The translations under genes were made by a program, and so were the position numbers. From Tubiluchus corallicola (taxonomy: Eukaryota; Priapulida; Priapulimorpha; Priapulimorphida; Tubiluchidae), in contig JAQGDQ010000226.1 of the NCBI GenBank assembly GCA_030141605.1, forward strand, positions 297,986 to 361,985: a stretch of DNA of 64,000 nucleotides, read 5' to 3'. Below, piece after piece: positions 55,401 through 64,000 of the stretch (the first letter of the stretch is position 1; the number at the start of each line of letters is the position of its first letter). Under the pieces are notes generated by a model, which saw only the letters and a list, made by a program, of their open reading frames with translations, searched no databases and was not told where the DNA came from.

Positions 55401-58400
55401 AGTTTATATGTTTGCCGCACTTCAGAAAAATGTACATTCAGTTAAAAAGCGGGCACTTTTGTACAGTCGTTAGAGAAATGCGTATTTTAGAATATGTATC
55501 TTTTACGTGTTAATCTGTATCTCGACACTAGGCGGAGGAGCTGTACAAGCAGCCAACGGCAAAGGGCAGAGGAGGTCAAGTGACCCAACGGCCATGTGTA
55601 GAGGAGTAAACCTTCCAAATCAGGAGTGGAGCCCCGAAGGCGGACCAGTGCAGCATGCTCACTGACTCCGACAGCTCCTGCAGCCGACCTGGTGCCAAAC
55701 GTATCACTCCACTTTCCTTTGGACTACACCAGGGAGGAAGAGAGGGGGTTCCTGCGGTCTGGGCAACACAGGATCTCCATACACCTTGCCCAGGCGTGCG
55801 CCCTGGAGACTTTCAAGGATCGGACTCTCTTGGTGCACTTTCCATTGTCTTCCGAGACAGAAGGATGCCAACAACAACAATGAACATGTTAATGGAGATG
55901 ATATAAGGTATCGAGCATTTCACGTTGGGCTAAAGCAAAACTGTAAAACGCTCTATTTTGTGCTTATACAGTGAAAACAATCACACTTCCAAAATGAGAT
56001 ATCACACAGAATATAGATTTCTGCATACCTTGCTCCCATTCAGAGTTGTTAAATAAGGGTACAAATCGTCCCCAATGGCAACATACAAAGCCACCAGACA
56101 GAAACAGCTGGCTTTGCGTACAGCACTTTCCGTAGCATCATAACCCTGCAACAAGAATTGTAAACTGTAGAACAATGTTAAGTTTGCAGTATGTATAACT
56201 TACTCGTAACAAAAATAAGTACGTATAACCTCCTCACAACAAAAATAACCAATTCAAACTTGTTGAATACAAAGCATTTACACCGGGACAAAATAATTTA
56301 AAAAAGAAAACTGGTATTAAATACATGCACTTAATGTAATATTGAAAAATAACACGGTCGAGAACAGATCTGTAGACCTTCATTATACAGGGTGTCCCAT
56401 AATTAACTATACACTTTTGATTCCAACTTGAACCCTACATGAACCCTTACAGGCCTTGGCAATTCTTGTTATTTTTTGACTGGAACCCTGTTGCCAAGGC
56501 AACGACAGTAATGTTGCAAATGATGTACAAAGTCAGCTGGGCATGAGGTTCTTCGATCACCGACTGCAGTTCAGTAGAAATTCAGAGCATCACACGGACC
56601 ACACTTTTCTCCCAATATTGACAATGTAATTTTTCAACATGTGTTGTGTTGGAAAAACAAGCCTTCCTCCCCACTCATGGACTGCGAAAAACTTTTTCAA
56701 TGTAAGATACCGGTCTCTGAAGCTCTTGAGCCCCCCCTCCCCCTAACGAAGGTAGTGAAAATAGCAAAGCAAAGTGCAGTAGTTCTTTACAGATTTTCGT
56801 CTAAATTGCCTAAAAAAATTGCTCAAGGCTTCAGTTCATCTGTACCACTTTTCACACGTTTTGGTTTTGTTTGTTAGAAAATATAGAAAATGTAAAGTGT
56901 ATACTGACTTCTGAGGCACCGTGTACATATGATTAAAACTAAAGGAAATAAATGTACAGAGTGCCAACAGATTTATAGATGTATGTATGTAGCTAAGCTT
57001 TCCACAAATATGTCTTTGTCTGAGCAAAACAGAAATTAGACAGACCGTTCTAATTAACTTTATTACAAAATAGCTATATTTACGTAATCTTAAGCAGGCT
57101 TAAAAATTTTCATTCACTGAATCTGCGTTTCAATTGCATTAATTTTACCATTTATATGACATTTTCTCTTTTGCTCTTTTTGTACTGTATGATATCATGT
57201 TTTTATTTACATCACATTTAGGACAGTCAGTCTCAGGCCCTATTTCAGGGGGGGGGGGTAAGTGGGGATACTTCCCCGGGGCCTCACCCTCCAGGGGGCC
57301 TTGCGCCGAGGTAACATTTTTTTGCTTTTTGCGAACATACTGCCTCCTCTCTCCCTCTCTTGCCACACGCGCGCCGTTTGCCTTGTGCGGCTCGGTGCCG
57401 ATGTTCAGCTGTTTTCAATTTCGGAATTTCTAACGCCGGCTTGTACGGAAGTGAGAGTACGGTATTACATATTGCAAAGATGTTGTTTTTGATTTGACTA
57501 TTTGACAAGTATTAAGGACTGGTCTTGAGAATAAAGTAGTTTTTCTTTCAATTGTTCTTTCCTTTAACAACTGTATAACTCCATATTTTCTCTTCGAAAA
57601 TGCTTCTCCGGCATTCTAGCAGTTCAAAAATTTTTTGGGCGCCAACCATGGTGGCGCCTGCCCCCCCCCCTGAGGGGGCCTCACACGCCCCGCTTCCCGG
57701 GCCTCGCTTAAGCTGAAATAGGCCCTGGTCAGTCTAACCTCTCTTTCGCTCTGACAAAGACATAGTAGTCAAAAGTTCAACCGTCAACAATAATACATCT
57801 CTTAACTCGTTGCGTATCTATTTTCTCAAGTTTGAGCTACATACACAAATATATGCAAAAAGAGAACAAATGAAAAAGAAGAAAGAACAAATTATAATTT
57901 TCAAAAACATCCACTGCATAATAAATTAAAATACATCAAGTTTTTTTATATAGTGGCTTGTTTATGAAATGATATTGTTCTTATTATAAATAATTTAAAA
58001 ACTTTAACATATAATTACTTACCTTTACAAGACCAGGTATGATATCAGGTAGCACCCGACGTACTTCTGTTTCAGACATTTTCTCTATGACCTAAAATGA
58101 AACATGTTCACCAATTCCGCATAAATTCTTTATTGCTCCAAGTGTTAATTTTCTAAATATTCTGAGATGACTTAGACACAAGAACAAAAACCAATATTGG
58201 GTTAGAATCAAAGAAGCAGTGACAGTTGCTGTAAATTGACTTTGGATGTTGCAACTTCAATTTGTAAGATCAACAACAAATGCTTCACCACAAAATGTAG
58301 CATTTATTAATGCTATATCATCAATCTGATTATGATCATCACGATCATCATCATCAACATCATCAATCTATTGATTGCATTATCAAACCACAGAAGTGAG

Positions 58401-61400
58401 AAAAATAATTGGCCTACTGGTTAAATCAAAAGTAGACTTATATTAAAGCCTTACTTTAACAGTTCAACTGGTTAGGGTTCGGGTTAGACTTTTGCCAAAC
58501 ATGTTTAACAAGTAGCAAACGCATTTCACGAATTTCTGCTGGATTCTATACCTTTTGCAACATTTTGATTGCAGCGTAGTCAACGGGAAAGTTACTCGTC
58601 TCTACAATCGGTCTGAGAACTCTGATGGAAGTATCGTATGGAAGCACGGTCGCTAGCGTGGCTGCTGCCTCTTCTGCAGCACGAGCTACCTGAAAACATA
58701 ATCAAAGTTAACTGATTAGCAGCACTCGTTATGATTACATGATGATAGCAATAACTGATCATTCAACTTACATTTAACCAAATTAGAAAACAGTAATTCT
58801 GCGAAAGCATTGAATTGGTTGAGCCCCAAGAACAAAATAGCTTGCTTGCCTCACAAAAACAATGCAATCAGTAACTCAAGAACAACGCTTGTAGTACCAA
58901 TATATTTAATTACACTTATAACGAGATTTTATTAGTAATAACCTGCTAAGATAAGATAATATTTATTTTCATCGGTATGATATAAAACAGTACATATTTG
59001 TAAAACATGAGCTTAAAGCTCGTAAACCGATATCAAACATAATGTATATGAGTGATAACATGGTAATAATATGTACTTCTTAAAGTCTTTTGGATGCCAC
59101 CAGAGGTATTGGTACAAGAAAAATTTATAACTACATGAAGACAGTAAAAATTTGAGACAGTAAAAATTTTAGGCAGTAAGATTTTCTAAAATTTACACAG
59201 AAAGCTATCTAGGTCAATAAAATTTTTCCTGCCAACATTTCAGCATTTAATTACGACTTAACAAAATTGGGAAGTTTGCTGAATTTACAAATGGCACATT
59301 TACATGATACACCAGTCCATGAGTTAATTAGACGTTTAAATTCCCCAAGATTTTCTGCCATTCGGAGACAGTTTGGTAATTCATTCCACAATGTGGCTCC
59401 ATAATGGGAGAAACTTTTCTTGAAAAAGTTGTGTACTGTGTCGGCGTATGAGTGCAGACTTATGACTACGGTGTATAACGCTTGTAGCCCCAATATATTT
59501 AATTACATTTATAAAGAGATTTTATTAGTAATAACCTGTTATGTACTGTGTCGGCATATGACTGTCTCTACAACATACAGCTTTATGATACAAAATGTTA
59601 AAAGTTTCACAAAAACTGAAACAACTACAACCACTGACAATGTAATCCTCGTTAGACAATAACTCGTAATTAAAAACCAATCTTTAAATCAATAATTTTA
59701 ATCTAATTTTACGTCTTTCTCGGTGTCTTTATGTGCTTCTAATATTCGCAGCGTCGTCAGCTCAGCGTATTCACCAAACCTCTGACAGTAACTATGCATG
59801 ATCTCGCGTAACACTCGCAGGGACAACGTCCTAATTGAACCCTAAATAATAGTTAATAATAATAATTAATATTTTTTCTCTTTTTTGTGCACGTGTGTCT
59901 TTTTGTACTAATGTTTTTCTTTTACTAATAGGTACCATTACGACCTTTGTTACATTATTAGTAAAAGGTATAAATCAATTTAAATGAAATTATTCATTCA
60001 TCGCAGCCTATATCAAAATCGTAATTACATATTATGTTTTCCTTATGTTTCCTTGCTATTATTACATCATTCACTTCATCCTTAATTACATTAAGTTATC
60101 TACAGAAGCATGCATAACTTTGATCATTTTTTCATTTAAGTAAGGTGAGTGTGTTAATGACCGTATGGTCGTACACTCACCTCGCACTACTCAAATCATT
60201 TTATTTAAAGTTTATTAATGTGTGTGATATTGTATATTGATGTGTGAAAAAAAATTCATAGTTAATTAACAGGTGTTAAAACATAAGAGAATTTAAAGTC
60301 ATCAACTGAACTTTCCAGGTGTGCTGTTAATTAGAAATTCTGCTGTCTTTTAAATGAATGCAATATACACTGCACAAAAATAGTATTTGCTGCTGGCTAT
60401 AGGTCGTGAAGTCATTTTCATGTTATTATAGATACAGAAAGCAGTAAATGTTTTAAACAACAGAAGTTACATACATATATTATTACATATATCATTCGAT
60501 TGCAAAAAATGATATTTGCTCAATACCCCCCGAGAGAAAAACTTACGTTAGTATCACCCAAGGTCTCGAGCAGCATCAGCAACACGGTTTTGAAATGCTC
60601 ATCCCACAGCGCTCGCGTTCCCTCTCGTACGAGTTTCATCAGCTGCTTCAGCGCGTTCTCCCGCTCGCCGAATCTCTCGTTGTGATTGGACAACTCCGTC
60701 AAGATCTCGGCAATCACGTCATTCTGATCTTCGGAAAATTCTAAAATCAAATAATTCTATTGGATGGTTCAAAAAAGACGTTTGCTCGATAACTGTAAAA
60801 TAAGTTTAACCTACATCACACCGGTTTGTACTATGTAATACGAGTAATGCACTAATATATCGGCTGGAAGCAGCACCTCTAATATCAATTTTAGTCGCAG
60901 AGCCCCCCCCCCCCCCGGGCTGGTGCACTAAGTGTCCATTTAATGAATATCATTCCTTTGCAGTCCATTCTCCTAGAGAATCCCTTCACAGCTATGAACT
61001 CCTGCATAGGGAACAGTGGACGGGCATCCCACAAACATGCACACTATTTTCACTTCATAAATCGCAACAAGCTACCCCCCCCCCCCCGGTAGAAGCCAGG
61101 TAGTTCAGCTGATTGTATTATTAAAGGTAACAAATTTTAGCATTTTGACAAAATAAAGGATAACTAAAACGCAGAGTTTTATTCATGAAAGGCATCTAAT
61201 GCTAACTATTCCTCCATTTACACTCTAGCAAGCCATCAGCTAATCCTCCATTTACACTCTAGCAAGCCATCAGCTAATCCTCCATTTACTCTAGCAAGCC
61301 ATCAGCTAGTCTCCTCCATTTACTGTAGCAAGCCATCAGCTAATCCTGCATTTACTCTAGCAAGCCATCAGCTAATCCTCCATTTACTCTAGCAAGCCAT

Positions 61401-64000
61401 CAGCTAATCCTCCATTTACTCTAGCAAGCCATCAGCTAAGCCTCCATTTACTCTAGCAAGCCATCAGCTAATCCTCCATTTACTCTAGCAAGCCATCAGC
61501 TAATCCTGCATTTACTCTAGCAAGCCATCAGCTAATCCTCCATTTACTCTAGCAAGCCATCAGCTAATCCTCCATTTACTCTAGCAAGCCATCAGCTAAT
61601 CCTGCATTTACTCTAGCAAGCCATCAGCTAATCCTCCATTTACTCTAGCACGCCATCAGCTAATCCTCCATTTACTCTAGCAAGCCATCAGCTAATCCTC
61701 CATTTACTCTAGCAAGCCATCAGCTAATCCTCCATTTACTCTAGCAAGCCATCAGCTAATCCTGCATTTACTCTAGCAAGCCATCAGCTAATCCTGCATT
61801 TACTCTAGCAAGCCATCAGCTAATCCTCCATTTACTCTAGCAAGCCATCAGCTAATCCTCCATTTACTCTAGCAAGCCATCAGCTAATCCTGCATTTACT
61901 CTAGCAAGCCATCCGCTAATCCTCCATTTACTCTAGCACGCCATCAGCTAATCCTCCATTTACTCTAGCAAGCCATCAGCTAATCCTCCATTTACTCTAG
62001 CAAGCCATCAGCTAATCCTCCATTTACTCTAGCAAGCCATCAGTTAATCCTCCATTTACTCTAGCAAGCCATCAGCTAATCCTCCATTTGATCTAGCAAG
62101 CCATCAGCTAATCCTCCATTTACTCTAGCAAGCCATCAGCTAATCCTCCATTTACTCTAGCAAGCCATCAGCTAATCCTCCATTTACTCTAGCAAGCCAT
62201 CAGCTAATCCTCCATTTACTCTAGCACGCCATCAGCTAATCCTGCATTTACTCTAGCAAGCCATCTGCTAATTCTGCGTTTACGCTCTAGCAAGCCATCT
62301 GCTAATTCTGCGTTTACGCTCTAGCAAGCCATCTGCTAATTCTGCGTTTACGCTCTAGCAAGCCATCTGCTAATTCTGCGTTTACGCTCTAGCAAGCCAT
62401 CAGCGAATCCTCCATTTACACTCCAACAAGCTTTTGCTTTTACCTGTAATTCTGTATTTCCCTCGTCGTCTGTCGGAGAGAATTGTAAACATCCTCTGGA
62501 TTCATGCTGTCAGCATCCGCCTTGGTGTCTACTGGTGATAACAGCACAGCGCGCCGTGTCACAGATGAAGTCGGAGTCAGATCGTCATCCCCGACACTTC
62601 CATTTTTGACGGCAGTAATATGAGTTTGCAGTATTTTTCTTGCGCCATCCTAGAAAAAAATAATAAAGAACTAAATGAGTTTTTCAACAGTAACAGTTTT
62701 AACAGCTAGCTAGAATCTTGCCTAGTTCATTTTTTTCTTGTTTCCAAACAATGTTCTACTAGCAAATCACTCTATACAAAGGCTCATGCATAATTAAGTA
62801 ATGTTCGTGAATGTTCATGCGAATGACTGAATTTACTGAACTGATGCGACAGATGGCCTTGCTTTGCCCACAGAGCACATTATGGTATGCCCGGAACGAA
62901 AACTGAAGCAGTCGAACAATCCACTTACTAACCAGTCTCATTCTTAACTTCAGTTGCAGAGCATGATGCCGTAACCACTTAGCCATTCACCACCACCTCT
63001 AAACTTAACGAGAGACTACGCTTTTCAGTTAGCCACTTACCAGGGTTGTCAAAAAAAGAATAAAGCAGAAGTGACAGGAAAAATCATTCTTTTATAACAA
63101 ACTTTTATTAATAAAGATTAAACATTTAGATAACAGACTTCTACGAATATGTGAACACGTTTGTTTAAAATAGGGGTGTGCAAATTATCTGACTAGCTGG
63201 GCCACATTAAACTTTCCCGCAATTCCTGTGGGACATTCAAGGAGCCAAGTACAGAAAGGCCTAATAATGATTTTTTTGCATCCGACCTGCGTACATCATT
63301 ACTACTACACTCAAGAAATTATTTTAGAAGTTATTAAAATTTATATTACAAACCATATATTTCTACTTTCAGGACAGATAGTGGTAATTTCATTACAATG
63401 CATATTAGTAATGTGTATCACACAGTCTGTGTAGTATAGTGACATTAAGCTACAACCGTCTTGTAAGGGTTAATGGCATCCGATCTAGTAGAAAAAACTA
63501 CCCGCACTATCTTTGGGATCGTGGCGCGGACTTCAGCTGGATACACTCAATTAATCACCCGGGCCGTACTTTCATTAGGTTGACAAATCTCTTCACGGGC
63601 CGCACAAATTCTCTCGGCGGGCCGCAAGTGGTCCGCAGGCCCCAATTTGCACACCCCTGGTTTAAAACGTGCTAAAACACTTACCTGATAAGCCTTTGGT
63701 AACACGGATAAAAGCATGCTGAACTCAGCTGTGTTAAGATTGAACAGAGAAATAAGTGTCATATGCGACAGCTGAAAATACAGAATTTAATTACTTACTA
63801 CAACTAACTAGAAAATTACGGAACAAACTTTACATTATACAGTAAGCAAAGTGTTCTAAAATGTCAACATCTTCCATAAATCAGTGCCAATAAATAAAAA
63901 GTTATTCTTATAACAAAAAATAGTCAAAATTAATAAAAGTTTAGTATTGCACAACAAATAGGCAGTACATACTTTTCTGACTTCGCTCGATTTGGGCTCC
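52402..64000 (-). CDS. CLASP-family microtubule-stabilising protein, 3' part
   Basis: Minus-strand gene entering from the right edge. Recognised exons are 63973-64000, 63685-63771, 62444-62649, 60547-60740, 59713-59841, 58552-58689, 58023-58091, 56029-56145 and 52402-52452. From established knowledge, CLASPs bind microtubule plus ends, tubulin (TOG domains) and CLIP/EB proteins, and act at kinetochores, the cell cortex and Golgi. The first two exons match the end of the third TOG-like domain (TLISLFNLNTAEFSMLL). Exons from 60740 onward encode the C-terminal HEAT/TOG-like solenoid that binds CLIPs (ELSNHNER, WDEHFKTVLLMLLETLGD, YAELTTLRILEAHKD, AAIKMLQK, GYDATESAVRKASCFCLVAL), ending KLLNLYMKRSQQTAR, close to the vertebrate C-terminal motif. 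The N-terminal TOG domains and the start lie outside the window. Introns carry several transposons and minisatellites. Confidence 0.95.
52505..54550. repeat. 63/60-bp minisatellite in the last CLASP intron
   Basis: About 33 copies containing CATGTACCAAGTTTGACTGG, CTTGCCCCAGTGGCCTGCAA and TTATCATGCATACTACTAAT. Two unit lengths differ by a 3-bp CAT deletion. Because 63 and 60 are multiples of three, frames of up to 374 residues stay open on both strands. These are not genes. The array starts about 50 bp from the terminal-exon acceptor. Confidence 0.97.
54604..54652 (-). pseudogene. Decayed copy of the CLASP terminal exon
   Basis: On the minus strand, TTGCAGCAGATAGTTAGATAG and GAGGTGACGGT resemble the end of the true exon and its flank (CACAGCAGACAGCTAGATAG, GAGGTTACGGT). 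The copy lies on the other side of the minisatellite and lacks the KLLNLY codons. It is probably a duplication relic rather than an alternative exon. Confidence 0.55.
54655..55500. other. CLASP intron with a 50-bp direct duplication
   Basis: GCCTCCCGTAATTCCCACTA and TTTAAAGT occur at about 55069-55120 and again at 55198-55248. Otherwise no feature was recognised. Confidence 0.5.
55505..55890 (+). other. GC-richer insertion, possible retroelement 3' end
   Basis: GC-rich compared with its flanks, with overlapping open frames of about 85 residues on plus and ending in AGGATGCCAACAACAACAAT, a (CAA)n-type tail seen on some LINEs. No domain was recognised. It sits in the CLASP intron, antisense to the gene. 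Confidence 0.35.
56029..56145 (-). CDS. CLASP exon: GYDATESAVRKASCFCLVAL segment
   Basis: 117 bp, 39 codons, phase 0 both sides, acceptor TTGTTGCAG, donor GTATGC. It encodes a HEAT-type helix pair, ending DDLYPYLTTLNGSK. Confidence 0.95.
56386..56925. mobile_element. Mariner-like non-autonomous element
   Basis: Terminal inverted repeats start CAGGGTGTCCCATAATTAAC at 56388 and CACGGTGCCTCAGAAGTCAG on the minus strand from 56923. About 25 of the first 32 bases match, including a shared TATACACTTT, and TA dinucleotides flank both ends. TA duplication with CAGGGTGTCCC termini is typical of Tc1/mariner derivatives. No transposase remains. Confidence 0.75.
57226..57735. mobile_element. hAT-like non-autonomous element, copy 2
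   Basis: The element at 57234-57727 has termini CAGGCCCTATTTCA and TGAAATAGGCCCTG, and an exact 8-bp duplication GTCAGTCT at 57226-57233 and 57728-57735. Its body matches 20419-21012 inverted, without the large GA expansion. It lies in a CLASP intron. Confidence 0.92.
58023..58091 (-). CDS. CLASP exon: VIEKMSETEVRRVLPDIIPG segment
   Basis: 69 bp, 23 codons, phase 0 both sides, acceptor ATTTTAG, donor GTAAGT. Matches the vertebrate VIERxxKExLxxLLPxIxPGL stretch. Confidence 0.95.
58552..58689 (-). CDS. CLASP exon: VARAAEEAAATLATVLPYDT segment
   Basis: 138 bp, 46 codons, phase 0 both sides, acceptor GTTTTCAG, donor GTATAG. It ends NFPVDYAAIKMLQK, matching the vertebrate YPINLAAIKMQTK. Confidence 0.95.
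58950..59493 (-). mobile_element. LINE 3' remnant
   Basis: The minus frame ends HNFFKKSFSHYGATLWNELP, then GEFKRLINSWTG and CKCAICKF before a stop at 59251, a typical CR1/L2-type ORF2 terminus. A 3' UTR follows to an (ATCTT)n-like tail near 58950. About 60 bp of similar sequence lies on each side (58889-58947 and 59479-59540). Confidence 0.75.
59713..59841 (-). CDS. CLASP exon: GSIRTLSLRVLREIMHSYCQ segment
   Basis: 129 bp, 43 codons, phase 0 both sides, acceptor TATTTAG, donor GTAAAA. It includes YAELTTLRILEAHKDTEKD, a hallmark of the CLASP C-terminal domain. Confidence 0.95.
59850..60540. other. CLASP intron sequence
   Basis: AT-rich. No feature was recognised. Confidence 0.5.
60547..60740 (-). 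CDS. CLASP exon: SEDQNDVIAEILTELSNHNE segment
   Basis: 194 bp, phase 1 in, phase 0 out, acceptor ATTTTAG, donor GTAAGT. It contains ALKQLMKLVREGTRALWDEH and FKTVLLMLLETLGDTN. The entering phase does not match the phase 2 end of the exon at 62444, so at least one intervening exon is implied. Confidence 0.95.
60895..61100. other. Intronic block between poly-C tracts
   Basis: About 200 bp bounded by runs of 14-17 C on the plus strand. Its nature is unknown. The poly-C runs may be assembly-prone. Confidence 0.4.
61195..62437. repeat. 32-bp minisatellite in a CLASP intron
   Basis: Roughly 38 units of ATTTACTCTAGCAAGCCATC plus AGCTAATCCTCC, with CCTGC and AGCACGCC variants. At the right end there are four copies of a variant with CTGCTAATTCTGCGTTTACG. 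It ends within about 10 bp of the donor of the exon at 62444. Confidence 0.97.
62444..62649 (-). CDS. CLASP exon: linker with MNPEDVYNSLRQTTREIQ
   Basis: 206 bp, phase 0 in (acceptor TTTCTAG), phase 2 out (donor GTAAAA). It starts DGARKILQTHITAVKNGS, is Ser/Thr/Asp-rich in the middle, and ends with the conserved MNxEDxYxSLRxxTxxIQN motif. Confidence 0.93.
62900..63000 (-). ncRNA. tRNA-like SINE promoter region
   Basis: On the minus strand, TGGCTAAGTGG (62975-62985) matches the pol III A box exactly, and TTGTTCGACTGC near 62911 resembles a B box at about 65-75 bp spacing. It may be the head of a tRNA-derived SINE in the CLASP intron. Confidence 0.35.
63163..63667. mobile_element. hAT-like MITE, copy 2
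   Basis: The element spans 63171-63659. Termini are TAGGGGTGTGCAAATT and AATTTGCACACCCCTG, with an exact 8-bp duplication GTTTAAAA at 63163-63170 and 63660-63667. It is homologous to 23302-23776 in inverted orientation. Its edge is 17 bp from the CLASP exon donor at 63684. Confidence 0.92.
63685..63771 (-). CDS. CLASP exon: LSHMTLISLFNLNTAEFSML segment
   Basis: 87 bp, 29 codons, phase 0 both sides, acceptor TTTTCAG, donor GTAAGT. It corresponds to the end of the third TOG-like domain in vertebrate CLASPs. Confidence 0.93.
63973..64000 (-). CDS. CLASP exon, partial (window edge)
   Basis: Codes EPKSSEVRK in phase 0 before donor GTATGT. It continues beyond the window and joins in frame with the next exon, where vertebrate CLASPs read VRKAAQ. 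Confidence 0.75.

Overview
This window is animal nuclear DNA, most likely from an invertebrate. It is AT-rich and dominated by introns and intergenic DNA. It contains recognisable multi-exon metazoan genes with canonical splice sites, and is dense in microsatellites, minisatellites and transposon debris. The phylum cannot be fixed from the sequence. There is no sign of bacterial organisation (no operons, Shine-Dalgarno sites or CRISPR).

Three protein-coding genes can be supported, all on the minus strand. (1) The 3' part of a CLASP-family microtubule regulator runs from beyond the right edge down to a short terminal exon at 52402-52452. Nine exons are visible, and one or more are probably missing between 60740 and 62444. 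(2) Collagen-like gene A (41089 to 29569) is assembled here from seven exons and predicts 822 residues: signal peptide, Ser-Gln-Asp-rich acidic repeat domain, short helical exon, acidic linkers with basic Arg clusters, an uninterrupted 260-codon Gly-X-Y exon, and a basic tail. (3) Collagen-like gene B (21228 to at least 13466) has a matching plan: signal peptide, helical exon, acidic exon ending in an Arg-rich motif, and a 197-codon Gly-X-Y exon. Its 3' end was not found. All internal introns of A and B are phase 1, so the two look like tandem paralogues.

Mobile DNA includes a 3'-truncated Ty3/gypsy retrotransposon (4939-10475) with a frameshift in reverse transcriptase and a second LTR-gag fragment (17706-18077). 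There are three LINE reverse-transcriptase remnants and two dispersed retroposon families (called R1 and R2 here), each with an inverted pair. There are also hAT-type non-autonomous elements, three of them with clear TIRs and perfect 8-bp duplications, and one mariner-like element with TA duplications. Two minus-strand tRNA-like pol III promoter regions suggest SINEs.

Tandem repeats make up a large share of the window: minisatellites with units from about 24 to 118 bp, and pure or stepwise-changing tetra- and pentanucleotide blocks. Several sit within tens of bases of splice sites in the three genes. Nearly all long reading frames inside these arrays are repeat artefacts. The observations most worth following up are the paired collagen genes with their acidic repeat domain, the CLASP terminal exon hidden behind a 2-kb minisatellite with a decayed copy on the far side, and an orphan coding-like segment at 47937-48146.
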